The notes beneath the pieces were generated by a model. It made no database searches, was not told the origin of the DNA, and saw nothing but the letters and a program-made list of their open reading frames with translations. From Pseudeuparius sepicola (Eukaryota; Arthropoda; Insecta; Coleoptera; Anthribidae), in assembly GCA_963920635.1 (NCBI GenBank), contig OY987298.1, forward strand, positions 38,037,787 through 38,101,786: 64,000 nucleotides of DNA, written 5' to 3'. The position numbers and the translations under genes were made by a program. Numbering within the stretch: position 1 is the first letter of the stretch; each line of letters begins with the position of its first letter. Below are positions 11,701-22,264 of the stretch, one piece after another.

Positions 11701-12499
11701 TATGCGCTAATATGTCTGTGATTTGGGCCATCGTCACATTCGTCACCATGTGAACGGTGCTAGCCACCAGGTCTACACTGCGTTGTTCTTTGTCGTTATT
11801 CATTGCACGATACACTATACACTTATCGTGGTTCATTGTTGGCATGGCCATGGCCCATAGACTAGTTTAGCTTGAGTCTATAGGGGGCGTATTTCTTATA
11901 TTCAATGGCGTATAAAACAAAATGTTTTTCTGAAAACCCACAAAATGTATAGGTTAGTGAAAACGGTTAAAAAGTTAAAAGTTAAAGTGTATACCGTATG
12001 CCGATTTGAAATAAAATTTAATTGGTCTTGTAATAAGGATGGTGATGGTGCTAGGCACTTATTTATCAGTATTGTTACCTCTCTGAAGAACTGAAAAAAG
12101 TTATAGATCCCGTAACTGAGAGAAAGGACAAAGGAATATTTTGGTCATCGGGAAAACCTTTTGATAGCCATTTCAGGAGATGATAGAAAACACATTCGAG
12201 AGTTAGCTTTAAGAATAATTGCAAAATGAAGAAGATCAACTGCAAAACCAACGATGTCAGAATATTTCGAGTTAATAAAATAAATTTTTATTGTCAAGAA
12301 TATGTATATATAGTTGTTATAAACCAGATTTATTTAGGTTTGGACAACTTACAAGTTGGTGAACATTTTGCAAGTAAATATTAACTCAAAAAAAGGAAAA
12401 ACATTGCGATTGTGGTACATTATTAAATTGATTGATATTGAGGTTATTTTTTTATTTCTTTTTATGGCCTCTGCTCTTTTCGAGCAATCTAGCCACTAT
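8719..12499. other. Unassigned stretch, no supported gene
   Basis: Several short open frames occur (for example at 8816-9428) without domains or convincing coding character. A somewhat GC-richer part lies at 8880-9430. A CpG-containing segment at 11400-11720 could be a promoter or 5'-UTR but has no supporting motif. One short tandem duplication is listed separately. Confidence 0.5.
10549..10611 (+). repeat. 31-bp tandem duplication
   Basis: TTCCAAGAGTATACCCG followed by TTTTGTGTCTTGAA occurs twice in immediate tandem. Both copies are identical. Confidence 0.85.
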
Positions 12500-12504
12500 G
12501 GGGC

Positions 12505-12660
12505 GACATGGATATACGACAACTGGACGCGGGAAATAGGACGCGCGACAACTGGACGCGGATAATTGGACGCGCGACAATTGGACGCGTGCGACATTTG
12601 GACGCGCGAGAATTGGACGTGTACGACAATTGGGCGTGTATAACAATTGGCGTGACACCG
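12505..12660 (+). repeat. GC-rich minisatellite (CGACAATTGGACGCG)
   Basis: About nine diverged 14-17-bp units built on CGACAATTGGACGCG. It is flanked by GGGGCGACAT on both sides (about 12500 and 12660), suggesting a small element or a single expansion event. The open frames crossing it come from the repeat. Confidence 0.75.
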
Positions 12661-13280
12661 GGGCGACATACGGTGCCAAAGCTTGGGAAATCATGAAAGA
12701 CCCACCCACTCGTATGCACCGCCACGCCGCCCCCTGATATTGAGGTCATTTGTTGGTTATGTCTACTTGGTTTTTGCCACAAAATATAAGTTAGGTAAAT
12801 TTTCTTCTTCTTCAGTCTTCACAAATCTCAAATAGAAACATATCGATATTGCCGTAAATCGTGTCAATGTTGCAAAACAGAAACCAATCAGCTTTTCTTT
12901 CTTGGGCCCGTGACGTCACGGGCCCAAGAAATTTGAATTTCAAGAACGTTTTTAGGGCATTTCCCGGCCGAAAAAATCGGAAAAAAATATGTTCATGTTT
13001 TATTTACTATTAAGATTCATAATCAAAAAAAAGTGTGAAACAGGCCCATTCCTTCATAAGTGTAATATAGAACTTGCAGTGAATGGATTTATGAAATACT
13101 TCATGAAATATTTCATGAAAAAAGGATCAATCTAAAACATGCTTAACCATATTTAATATTTATGTGAAGTAAAAAAATATGAAACATTTTACAATATCTT
13201 TCTCACTTCTGAATGTTATTTTTAGTTTTTCGAATAATTATTTTAATGAAAATGGTACACGCGCAGCCTCATAAATCGTT
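12661..13280. other. Unassigned DNA with one perfect palindrome
   Basis: No gene was recognised. The palindrome at 12901-12928 is listed separately. Confidence 0.5.
12901..12928. repeat. Perfect 28-bp palindrome centred on TGACGTCA
   Basis: CTTGGGCCCGTGACG and its exact complement meet without a spacer. The centre is TGACGTCA, the full cAMP-response-element consensus for CREB/ATF bZIP dimers. Whether it is bound is unknown. Confidence 0.8.
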
Positions 13281-13869
13281 CCACTAGGCATGAGAAATAA
13301 GCAAGAAATCAAGAATTTCGGGTAAGAGCGGCAACATTGCGCCAATTCCACGGCTTCTCAAATCAACAACTTCCCCTACATTCCCTCGTACCGACCCGCT
13401 CCTCCCCGTAGAAAATAAAAATTGCGAATACGTCAGTTAGTCAACGAAAATAGGTTAATAAATCGCTGCATTATCATTATAATAATTTATATGCGGATTT
13501 AAAGTTTTACACAGTTTCTTGGTGTTTTGAGATTCACGTAACGTGAAATTACACGGATTTATTTGATTGTCAAAGTGGTACCTTAGTTAAATGAGGTATA
13601 ATATCTAAGTATAATTAATGTGGCAGGCATAGGTATTTCAATTTAGTTATTATAGCTTTTATGTAAAATTTAATAGGGCTAAATATTTGGAGAAAATTTC
13701 GATAATGGTTCAGACAGTCTTTATTATGATGCAGCTTTGTCTATGCTGGCAGTTTATTAATTTATCCTCACCTACCGGCCCTGCCGAACCCTTGTTTAGA
13801 CTCTGTCATTGAGTAAAGAAAATAATTGAAAATATTCTTTTACTCGATGACTCTACGCATGAAAATTGA

Positions 13870-14307
13870 ATGGGTGGAAATAGCACAAATTCCTTTGGTA
13901 TTCAGAACTCGATTACAGTTAAAGCTGAAGCTCCTAATTTAGGCCTCGGTTTCAAAACCAAATCGGGAAAAACAAAGCAAAACAAAAAGCGGGTGGGTTG
14001 CTCAACCAAGACCGGAATTAATTTATGGCATCGCTGTTATTTCCGCCCAAACTATTTCCGAACTTTTATTCCTCCCGGACTGGGGGATGTCGGCGGGATA
14101 TCGAACCGCGGAATCCGGGGCTTTAAAGGCCCTTTTGTTTTACTCGCTCTGGATAACGCGGCGGTGCGCGAATTAATCATTTTCCGGTGTCAGGGCTCTT
14201 GTAAGGAGTTTTTTTGTAGACTGCTTTACTGTGATACTTTTTATCGAGGCAGGCTTCTGAACGAGGAAAGATCCGCTAAATTATACTATTCTGGAGATAT
14301 TCGATAA
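13870..14307 (+). other. Unassigned 145-codon open frame in a GC-richer block
   Basis: The frame is the longest non-repeat one in this region and starts at an ATG. It shows no recognisable domain, signal peptide, membrane segment or catalytic motif. It is rich in Gly, Arg and Phe, has an unusual mix of Cys residues, and lies inside an inverted-repeat element. It could be a decayed transposon gene fragment or simply a chance frame in GC-rich DNA; I favour chance. Confidence 0.15.
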
Positions 14308-14394
14308 ATTTGTGGCATTTTTATTTGCATAATAAAAATATACATTATGTTAATGTGCCGACATTTATGGCTCCGCCCCTTTTCAGCGCAGCAC

Positions 14395-14590
14395 AAAATA
14401 GCGCGAGACAAAAAAAAACGGGGACATTTCAGCGCAGAGACGAGTAAGCGCGAGACGAAAGAACGCAGGACAAAGCAGCGCCGGAAAAAAGACCCCTGGG
14501 TCAAAATAGCGCATGGACAAAAGAGCGTAAGACAATTGCGCACGCAGGAAAAAGTGGGCGCAGAAAATTCTGCGCAAAAGCCAAAAATTG
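14395..14590 (+). repeat. Minisatellite built on AGCGCGAGACAAA
   Basis: About 12 diverged units of 15-17 bp (AGCGCGAGACAAA, AGCGCAGAGACGAGTA, AACGCAGGACAAAGC). They resemble in style, but not in sequence, the arrays at 12505 and 15256. Confidence 0.7.
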
Positions 14591-14934
14591 CAGGTTTTCA
14601 ACGCGGAGATTCCAGATCGCATATTGAGTATTCCCTACTTACCTACTAACTTGCTGTTTATAATTTGGTAAACATAACTTATTAGGTATGAATGTAATGA
14701 AAATGAAACAGTGTGGATTGGCGGAAAGAAGGTCGAAACACAAGAGGTCGAATCACAAAATATAAAAACTTCAAAAGACCGAATCATAAACAGTTGAATT
14801 GACAAAGAATACCTAATTCTAATTTGTATCCAATAATTTTAAAATAACGATTGGCGGAAAAAAAGTCAAAAATCCAAAGATCGAAAATAAATGGTCGAAA
14901 CACAAAAGCAGGAAAAGCTTATTTTGTATATACC

Positions 14935-15139
14935 TATAAACGAAAATTATTATTGTCAGTGGGTAGGTACCCATTTCTGACTTCAGCTTAGGCCAGAAGT
15001 GAGCGTCACAGTCTTTTGAGACACCATGTATATTTTGCTGCAAAATATACAGGGTGTCTAAAAAAACTGTGACGCTCACTTCTGGTCTAAACTGAAGTCA
15101 GAAATGGGTACCCACTGACAATAATAATTTTCGTTTATA
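14935..15139. repeat. 205-bp near-perfect palindrome
   Basis: The arm from TATAAACGAAAATTATTATT through GTACCCATTTCTGACTTCAG to GTGAGCGTCACAG is mirrored on the right with few mismatches. At the centre ATATTTTGCTGCAAAATAT joins ACACCATG and CAGGGTGT. It is a foldback (MITE-like) insertion inside the surrounding minisatellite element. Confidence 0.85.
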
Positions 15140-15255
15140 AATAAGAAGCCTTTGGCATCGGCGTATAGCTACAGTTTACCTTTTTGGGCTGAAAATGTAG
15201 GTCCTTTCAATTATTGAATAGGTACCAATAATTATTACCTACATATCGAGATTTA

Positions 15256-15515
15256 AAATTTCGACCTTTTGTGATTCGACCTTTTGTGTTTCGACTTTTT
15301 GTGATTCGACCTTTTGTGATTCGACCTCTTGTGATTCGACCTCTTGTGATTCGATCTCTTGTGATTCGATCTCTTGTGGTTCGACCTTTTGTGATTCGAC
15401 CTTTTGTAGTTTCGACCTTTTGTGCTTCTATCTTTTGTTTTTCGATCTTTTGATTATTCTACCTTTTCTGTTTTCGTAATTTTTTAAAATTTCGACCTTT
15501 TGTGTTTCTACCTTT
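15256..15515 (+). repeat. 15-bp TTCGACCTTTTGTGA tandem array
   Basis: About 17 units with small changes (CTT/TTT, TGA/TGT). A short open frame rich in Arg, Pro, Phe, Val and Ile across it comes from the repeat. Confidence 0.9.
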
Positions 15516-15619
15516 TTTCCGCCAATCGTTTCCTACCTAATTTAAATAATTTTTCTAGCTTTGATGTTAATTTTATAATGTTATACTGCTGAAGTTGACC
15601 CCTGGGTGGGTTGAATATA

Positions 15620-15790
15620 ACCTGTGTTTGTGGAGCTAAGACTATAAGTTTCGTCATATATTCACTACTCCTCTACAAGACACGGACTATTTCCTCAGTT
15701 TATTGTTATAATATGTTGAATGATTACAATGCCATTTGTTATTATTGGTTTAATTATATTTTGTCTGGGATTACACCTAAGGAAATTATT
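15620..15790 (+). repeat. Copy 2 of a dispersed repeat
   Basis: TGTGGAGCTAAGACTATAAG, GACTATTTCCTCA and the part from TGTTGAATGATTACAATGCC to ATATTTTGTCTGGG match sequence at 21020-21115, 5440-5520 and 22275-22345. The family name is unknown. Confidence 0.55.
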
Positions 15791-15899
15791 AATAATACTT
15801 TTATATACTAAATAATAATAAACAATACTGAACAATAATACTAAACGTATAGTTAACTCTTACAGCAATTTTTTCTTAATTTATCCCAAAGTACAGGCG

Positions 15900-16490
15900 C
15901 GGCCCTTGAAATCGTTCCAATACGTATGCGGTCTCAAACGAGTTCAACTGAAAACGTTGCAATTACCCCTCCCCTCTCTCGCGGTTTGAAAGTCAGCCAT
16001 CTCAAAGGCGTAAGTGACGGAAAATGTAACGTCGCAGCTTATTATGCGACATTGCCAGTTACAGTGCGAAAAACAGTATATAAATTTGGCGCTGCTAGGT
16101 TGGCCTTAGATTGCCTGAATAATAGTGGAAAATCTTACCACCCTATACCCACGGACATTGGCGGTTTTTTCGCAAAAGTCTTTCGACAACCTCGAATAAA
16201 GCTGTTCTAAAAATCGAAGGTGGTGGTAAATATCTTAATTGGGTGTCGTACTTTTCTCCGGTATTAAAAAGGGTCTCGAAAATCCTATATCCAAGCGAAT
16301 TTCCGGATTCGCGATTAACCAATTTCGAGAAACGGCACGGCTGTAGAATCCACGAAACCGACGGAAAATCCTCTGAAACCACTCTTGAAAATTGCGTGTT
16401 TTTTCTTATTTCTCAATTTTTGGGGGGTCCGGGATGGGTCAGAACCTTACCCGAAGACTCCGGAGAAGCTTTAATATTAAATTAAATCAA
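15900..16490 (+). other. GC-richer block with unassigned short frames
   Basis: Two overlapping frames of about 80-94 codons (15926-16210 and 16243-16485) show no recognised domain. A CACGG-TAGAATCCACG word is shared with about 4522-4562, suggesting a common repeat origin. Confidence 0.25.
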
Positions 16491-16953
16491 AGTTTTGGTT
16501 TACATAAATAAGTGTAGACAATAAACCAAAGGAAAACACCACTACGAGATTCTTCGCATTCATACTTATACCTTATTTAACTAATACTACTTTGACAATC
16601 AAAAAAAATCTGCGTAATTTCACGTTACGTGAATTTCAAAACACCAAGAAACGGTGTAAAACTTTAAATCCACTTATAAATTATAATAATAATGCAGCGA
16701 TTTAACCCATTTTCATTGACTGACGTATTAAATTAATGCTATTTTCTAACCTATACGGTACGGGGAGGAGCGGGGTGGTGCAAGGGAATGTAGGGGTTGT
16801 TGTTGATGTAGAATTGGCGCAACATTGCCGCAGTTACCCGAAATTCTTGATTTCTTGTTCATTTCTCATGCCTAGTGGTAATTACTCACATTTGTAGACA
16901 AAAATTATTTAAAAATCACAATGGCCGTCATGAGGCAAGTTGCACGTGCTGTA

Positions 16954-17294
16954 CAGGGTAGGCCAAATTGTATACTTTTAAAGGGAAACTCCTATTTTTA
17001 ACGCAGATAGACGAAAACTGATATCGGTGTCTGAGGCTCATTTTTTATGATATAAACTGAATGGCGAAAACAGAAAATCGATATCTGTCACCGTTCTTGA
17101 GTTACAGCGAGTTTTCGCAAATGTGCGTTTTGAAAAGTGTCCCTAACTTTTTCAAGCTGAAAATTTTGTGTTTCTGGGTAAACATTCCTAAAGCACTTTT
17201 TTACGTAGAATCCAATACTGCTACTAATTTTTTTTTTCAAGTCAATGGTTAAGAGTTACCCATGAAAAAAACATTTTTTAAATGAAACACCCTG
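16954..17294. mobile_element. Small TA-flanked element (MITE-like)
   Basis: The left end is TA-CAGGGTAGGCC (TA at 16952-16953) and the right end ACACCCTG-TA (TA at 17295-17296). Length is 341 bp. The TIR is short and there is no coding capacity. Confidence 0.5.
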
Positions 17295-17296
17295 TA

Positions 17297-18639
17297 TATT
17301 TTTGCATTTTTTAATAGAGCAAAAAAATTAACATTCTTAAAATATATAACTATCTAACTATTATCAATTACAAATAGCTTTTATGATTTCACGTGTAATT
17401 GGAAGCTAAGAAGCGCGCCCTTTCAACAAGTAGCCTTTGAACGGTGAGACAATGAAACAACCGTAGAAAAATGTTCACTGTTACTGTGTCAAATTTTCAG
17501 TTAAGCTGTTTAGGCAGTGTAAAAATTTTTCTATTTTTGTGTTATTTATAAACTTTATAACATACCCAAAATGAAATTTGAAAGTTATGAATAATGGGAT
17601 ATTGTGATAGTCTGTTGTATATAATCCGGGGAACATGCCTTATCTCTGTTTAACTCGTACATTTTCGGCCTATCCCCTTCAAAATGCCCACTGTTAATCA
17701 AATTGTGTCGCAATTTTGCAAAAATGTCCTTGGAAGGTTGTCTTCTCTCTGGATACCGCTCGTAGTATAAATTGCTCGCTGCATCTGCATTTTAGATGAA
17801 TGTTCTGCAATGCATCCGGAAATTATGGAAATTACGGACAAATGTTAACGCTTACCACTTGTAACGGTCATTTTTGGCTTTAGACACCTTAAAGAATAAA
17901 TGCCAGCGAGAAAAATAAATGAAACTATATATACTGCTTACGGGACCTTTTGATATTCGGATGTTTTATTAAGTACTCGACTAGGGGGTTTACATGATTT
18001 CGTAGACTTTGACATCTCTGAAAACGATCCTTTTCTCAACGAACTTCACTCACTTTGTCTTGGGACGCTAATTTTTCCGCTCACTAGTTTACTGATAATC
18101 CTTTTTTACTACACCGAGACGCTCGTAGAGTAAGTGGTTGAGTTCTGTAGGTGACCCGCTTGCTCTGAAATAAAAACGTCAACATTAGCCAACATCTCTG
18201 TTGCTTAGTTGCTTGCCGTACGTTTCGATTGGGTCGTTTCCAACACCAACTACACACTTTTCTCATTCTTTTCTTGCTCGTTATGGCTTCTTGTCGAAGC
18301 TAGGGATCCATATTGGTGTGATGCCCCGTAGATACCAATGAGGTACCCCGTATATACCAACCAAAATTCTCATTTTTATTTTACCAAATAACACGAGGCA
18401 ATGTTAGCCAAAGCCTTGAAATTCTTCAGCGAGGAATCATCGGGTTATGAGTCAAACCACCGGAAACTAGTAACATTAGGAACATTAAGTTAAACGAAAA
18501 ACCATGTTGTTTACATCTTGTAATTATCAAAACGCCAGAAAAGTTCGCTACGGTTATTAGTATTCTTGGAAAAACTTACGCTAAAATCATGTTGTTATAC
18601 ATTCCATCCGCCCACAAAAGCACACGTGCAAATCCTGGA
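17297..18639. other. Unassigned AT-rich DNA
   Basis: No supported gene or element was found. Confidence 0.5.
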
Positions 18640-19700
18640 ATCGAGGCGAGAACAAAGAACGTAGCTGCTATAAAAGGGGGGTTTCCCCCAAGAGTCGAGT
18701 AAGTCGCCGAACATCACTTGTAGGGATAAGTCCTGCCCGAGAGACCAGCGAGTGTCCGATGCCGAACCAGCAATGAGAAGAAGTCTCCAACCACCAATGA
18801 TTGGGCGAAGTACTGCCCGAGAAGTCAACTAGAGTCTGCCGCCTTGCCTGCCATAGATCCAGCACCAGAGCCTCAGTACAGTATGCTGCCCGTTGAACTG
18901 ACCACAGAGTAAGCGATTGAATTTTGTTTTGTTGGGTTTTGTCGACTGAGTTGCCTTTCTATTTATAGTTAAGTAATTTGATTGATTTTATTTTATTTAG
19001 AGTGCTAGTAGTGTTTATTTGAAAAGGATTGTTATATTTTGTCATATTTTAAAACAGTGTCGTTATAGTCCTGAATATTTTACGCTAAATTTTGGGTATT
19101 TTTAAATACGTTTTTGTGCCAATTTCAAGTTATTTTAATAATTGTGTGTCTCTATTATCAATTTCGAATCATTTTTAAGAATTTACATGTTTTATTATTG
19201 TTTGTGTGATTAGGCTAACTAACTTGTGTGCCAATAATTTTGGTATTATTTCTTGGAATAATTTGAGCTTAATTTACGTACTATTTTCGCAGTTGTAATC
19301 AGTTTATGCTATAAGCTAGTATTGTTCGCCACTTAGGTTTGAAACCAGTTACTAAAATTTAAAGATACTTATTTTGAGCTAAACCTTTTATTATCGATTC
19401 TTTTCTATAATATTTACTTAGGAATATTTTAATAATTCATTTTGTTCGCGTCTGTGCATCCTCAATTCATTTACTGTGTAATTCGTAACCTGTATATTAT
19501 TACGCCATAGGCGTACCATTTACTTTTAAATATATGTATTAAAATTCCCCTGTTGTTTCCGTTAATCCTTAGGCCCACACCAAAAATAAATTAAAACTTA
19601 TGGACCACCTTTAAAGGTACCGCTCGACCAACTACCATCAAAAACAAAGGTGCGCGCCATATTGGCAATACAATCGTCGCTATGGGGGGTGGCTCTCCCC
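18640..19700 (+). mobile_element. Possible solo LTR (retrotransposon promoter and polyadenylation block)
   Basis: A canonical TATA box (TATAAAAG, 18669-18676) is followed by a GC-richer leader at 18690-18910, then an 800-bp T-rich stretch, an AATAAA at 19585-19590 and a short GC-richer tail. The order promoter, R-like region, poly(A) signal and tail resembles a long insect LTR. I could not identify TG...CA ends, a target duplication, a primer-binding site or adjacent gag-pol sequence, so the call rests on layout alone. A host promoter plus first exon is an alternative reading. Confidence 0.3.
18669..18676 (+). promoter_or_regulatory. TATA box
   Basis: TATAAAAG sits just upstream of a G run and a GC-richer leader. 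It is a good match to the metazoan TATA consensus, in a sequence context that changes sharply in composition downstream. Confidence 0.45.
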
Positions 19701-20132
19701 TGTGACACCGGTTTAGTCGTAAGTATTATAATATTTTCCTTTCGATATTTCTAGCCTTCTGTAGTTTCTTTTTCTGTCTTTAGATATGTTACCGGGTATA
19801 GCCTGATGTGTAACCTACCGATTCCCGAGTGATAGTAATATTACAAGGCGAGTCAGAGGTGATGGGTTGCCAAGTCCCTACAGTTTTCGTGACTTCTGTT
19901 TGTCGCAACCCTTGTCAGGGCTTGGCTTTGGGCATACCTTCGCGTTGGCTGTCGTGTTGCCTTGGGACACCGGGTATAGCCGCCATTAGGAAGGTCTGTG
20001 TAGGCCGAAGTCCGCGAAAGGGGCCTGGCGAGAGCACTGTAGTTTCCTTTCCTACTGGGTACCTAAATATGGTTGGGACTTTTCGGGATATTTGTTTCCT
20101 GTATTTTGATTGGACAATGGAAGGTTATGTCT
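19701..20132. other. Unassigned, relatively GC-rich
   Basis: An open frame of 104 codons (19829-20143) runs into the terminus of the next element and shows no domain. The stretch 19717-19782 starts GTAAGT and ends TTTAG, so it could be a short intron, but no flanking exon can be supported. Confidence 0.3.
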
Positions 20133-20140
20133 CATTTGAC

Positions 20141-21388
20141 TAGTGTTTCACAAGACAAGATTTCTTGTCTTGCAGGCCTATTCTTGTCTTGTCTTGCAAA
20201 GCAAGACAAGAAATGAAATTCATTCTTGTCTTGCCCGACTCTTGCAGGAAAAAATCGTGTCTTGCAAGCAAGACTTGTTGCAACTTCTTGTTCTTGCATT
20301 TTTTGTTTAGTGACGTCGTCGCAGCAAGAGTCTTGCTACCAAGAGTTTTGCTACCAAGACTCTTGTTAGCAAGACTCTTGCATTAGGTATTTATTTCGTG
20401 TAAAGCTTGTCGAGACAAGCTGGCGCAGCGCTGCCTAGTCGCGGTGCGGCGTTACAATGATTTATTTTTTAAATTATTGACATAGATATATTTTTTTTAT
20501 TTGTATTTCTTTTTTTTTGTATTTTAATAATAATTTTGTTTTAATGTTTTCATGATTTTCAATTCGAAATAGTCGAACATTTTCCTTTCTATTAAAGCTG
20601 TTAAAGTTACTTTGATGTATGTGGCTTTCGATATGTGTGGACAAAAACCGCGAAACCCACTCTCCCAAAATGACCCGAACCACACTATGCCACTATGCCA
20701 CACTAATATGAAACGAAATAAAGCATTAGAAAGTCCAATAGACCCGAGAAACAGCTAGTCTATAGGTATTCAATTAAGTATTATAGCAAAAATACAGTTA
20801 AAGCAAACTTTTAAAAAATAAATTAATCCACTGTAGTGAATAAATTGGAGAGTACATACCCTATTAATTTGTTGAATTTAAAAGAATTAAAATTGAAATG
20901 ATTTTGTTTGTCGCGACTTTGGAACTATGCATTAGATGCCGCGAAAGCGGCGTAATTTCTTAAATACCTAACCATTTTTATTTATACAACGATAAGGGTT
21001 AAAAGTTACAGTCTCAGCACCTTTGTGGAGCTGAGACTGTAAGTTTTTACCCTTATCGTTGTATTCTCCTACTCCACTTCAAGATATGGACTATTTCCTC
21101 AAGTTATTTTTATTTATGCTTATTTTTTAAAAATCAATATTATCACCTACATTATTTATTTCTCTTATTAAAGTTTTACAGAAATTAAAATTACACATAC
21201 TATATCTAGTGATTTTTGCAAGACTTCTTGCTTTTAGCAAGATTTCTTGCAAAATTGCAAGAGCCTTGCAGAATGATTTCTTGTCTTGTCTTGCAAAGCA
21301 AGACAAGAAATTTAAAAGAGTCTTGTCTTGATCTTGCAGCAAGAACAAGACAAGAACAAGAAATTTGCAAGAGTCTTGTGAAACACTA
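20141..21388. mobile_element. Non-autonomous hAT-type element filled with CAAGA/CTTG words
   Basis: An exact 8-bp duplication CATTTGAC (20133-20140 and 21389-21396) flanks inverted termini TAGTGTTTCACAAGAC and GTCTTGTGAAACACTA. Both are diagnostic for hAT insertion. The subterminal 250 bp on each side are packed with CAAGACAAGA and TCTTGTCTTG repeats, including a perfect CTTGTCTTGCAAAGCAAGACAAG palindrome-like block on both sides. The AT-rich interior carries no transposase but includes a copy of the dispersed repeat near 20988-21115. Confidence 0.88.
20988..21115 (+). repeat. Hairpin plus dispersed-repeat copy inside the hAT element
   Basis: CAACGATAAGGGTTAAAAG and its complement enclose CAGTCTCAGC/GCTGAGACTG, giving a 75-bp hairpin at 20988-21062. 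The right half and the following GACTATTTCCTCA match 15640-15705. Confidence 0.65.
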
Positions 21389-21396
21389 CATTTGAC

Positions 21397-21670
21397 TGTA
21401 ATTGGCCGTAGAAACCATTCCTCTAACGAAACGGGCGAAGTTTTCGAACGTGATCTGCTCTCTTAGTTTTGCTATCTGTTGATATTTGGCGGTCTGTAAC
21501 CGGCGGCAGCTCTCAGGCGATAGACGCTTGACAAGTTTGACAATAACAACTGCGGATGCGACGAGCGCTGTGTTTTTAAACCTTTTGTCCTAAGTCTCCG
21601 AAGTCTCTGGAATTTCGGAAACAGTTTCATTTCCGTGTTTTCAAGTCGCTGTGTGTTAACACTGCGTGTG
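21397..21670 (+). other. GC-richer sequence upstream of the candidate exon
   Basis: Composition rises and CpG becomes frequent here compared with surrounding DNA. It could be a promoter and 5'-UTR for the exon at 21671. No TATA box was seen. Confidence 0.3.
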
Positions 21671-21758
21671 ATGGTGAAGGAAAAAATGGTCTCTTGTATT
21701 GTTAAAGCGCGTGCTGTGAAAAGTTCTCTCGAGGAATATGTGTTATATGCTGAACGCG
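21671..21758 (+). CDS. Candidate first coding exon of a host gene (partial)
   Basis: An ATG in good context (TGTGATGG) opens a frame of 29 codons plus one base that ends exactly at CGCG|GTAAGTTC, a consensus splice donor. The peptide begins MVKEKMVSCIVKARAV and ends YAERG. It is hydrophilic and basic at the start, with no signal peptide. The surroundings are the GC-richest non-repetitive sequence in this part of the window, as expected for a promoter-proximal exon. I do not recognise the family, and no acceptor or second exon can be pointed to downstream. If unspliced, the frame closes six codons later. It could be a chance frame. Confidence 0.3.
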
Positions 21759-21993
21759 GTAAGTTCAAGGTGTGCTAACACTCTGTTATAGTCCAGGTAA
21801 ATTCGTAAACTTCATATTTTTTCGTATTTAAATTATCAAAACGCACCGGCAACGTCGCGGCCGGCGCCTTGTGCTCCACTATATAACGTCGCAGTCACGT
21901 GCGTTCAGGTACGCCTCGGTGGGAATTGGGATAAAGTGCACCATTATTTAAACATGCAGTATTTTTTTTGCGTTGTCGACATAGGTATATGTA

Positions 21994-22229
21994 CGGCTGC
22001 GGCCAATTTGAACTTGCAATGTCTTGGGGGTTTCTGAGAGGCCATCCGGCTAGATCGCTAGCCGCCAGACGCTTTTGTGTGCCTTCCCTTCACCGTTGGC
22101 TCTTTTAAAACGCGATGTGCGATGTGCGGGGCGGGAAAGAGCGGTGTTGCCGGATGTCGCCAGGCTTCCCTCATTTCGGCATAGAGTTCAGACTCAGACG
22201 GTCTTGCAAGTTCAAATTGACCGCGACTG
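21994..22229. mobile_element. GC-rich TA-flanked MITE
   Basis: The left end TA-CGGCTGCGGCCAATTTGAA and the right end TTCAAATTGACCGCGACTG-TA form a 26-bp TIR with four mismatches, continuing into CTTGCAA/TTGCAAG. The element is 236 bp with a TA duplication at 21992-21993 and 22230-22231. The inside is GC-rich and non-coding. Confidence 0.75.
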
Positions 22230-22264
22230 TACCTCTCTGATGACGTAGCTGTATTTATGAATAA

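Larger units (their letters stand above)
14714..15530. mobile_element. Inverted-repeat element with TTCGACCTTTTGTGA arrays
   Basis: The terminus CGATTGGCGGAAAAAA (from 14848, with a further copy of GATTGGCGGAAA at 14715) is mirrored by TTTTTTCCGCCAATCG ending at 15528. The left side carries GGTCGAAACACAA words and the right side carries about 17 tandem copies of a 15-bp TTCGACCTTTTGTGA unit (15256-15515). A 205-bp palindrome sits between them. No target duplication or transposase was identified. Confidence 0.65.
13281..16878. mobile_element. 3.6-kb element with ~325-bp terminal inverted repeats
   Basis: The left arm (13281-13605) starts CCACTAGGCATGAGAAAT and includes GATTTCTTG-type words, CGTTACGTGAA and GCTGCATTAT. 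The right arm (about 16550-16878) is its reverse complement, ending ATTTCTCATGCCTAGTGG. The arms differ at perhaps 15 percent of positions. No convincing target duplication was seen. The interior holds two minisatellites, a 205-bp palindrome and two GC-richer blocks (13870-14310 and 15900-16490) whose open frames I cannot assign to a family. Confidence 0.7.

Noticed and set aside
11400..11720. Host promoter or 5'-UTR
   Set aside because: CpG content is slightly raised, but there is no TATA box, initiator-plus-downstream-element pair or exon that I can support.
15256..15515. CRISPR-like short direct repeats
   Set aside because: The 15-bp units are contiguous without spacers, so this is a minisatellite.
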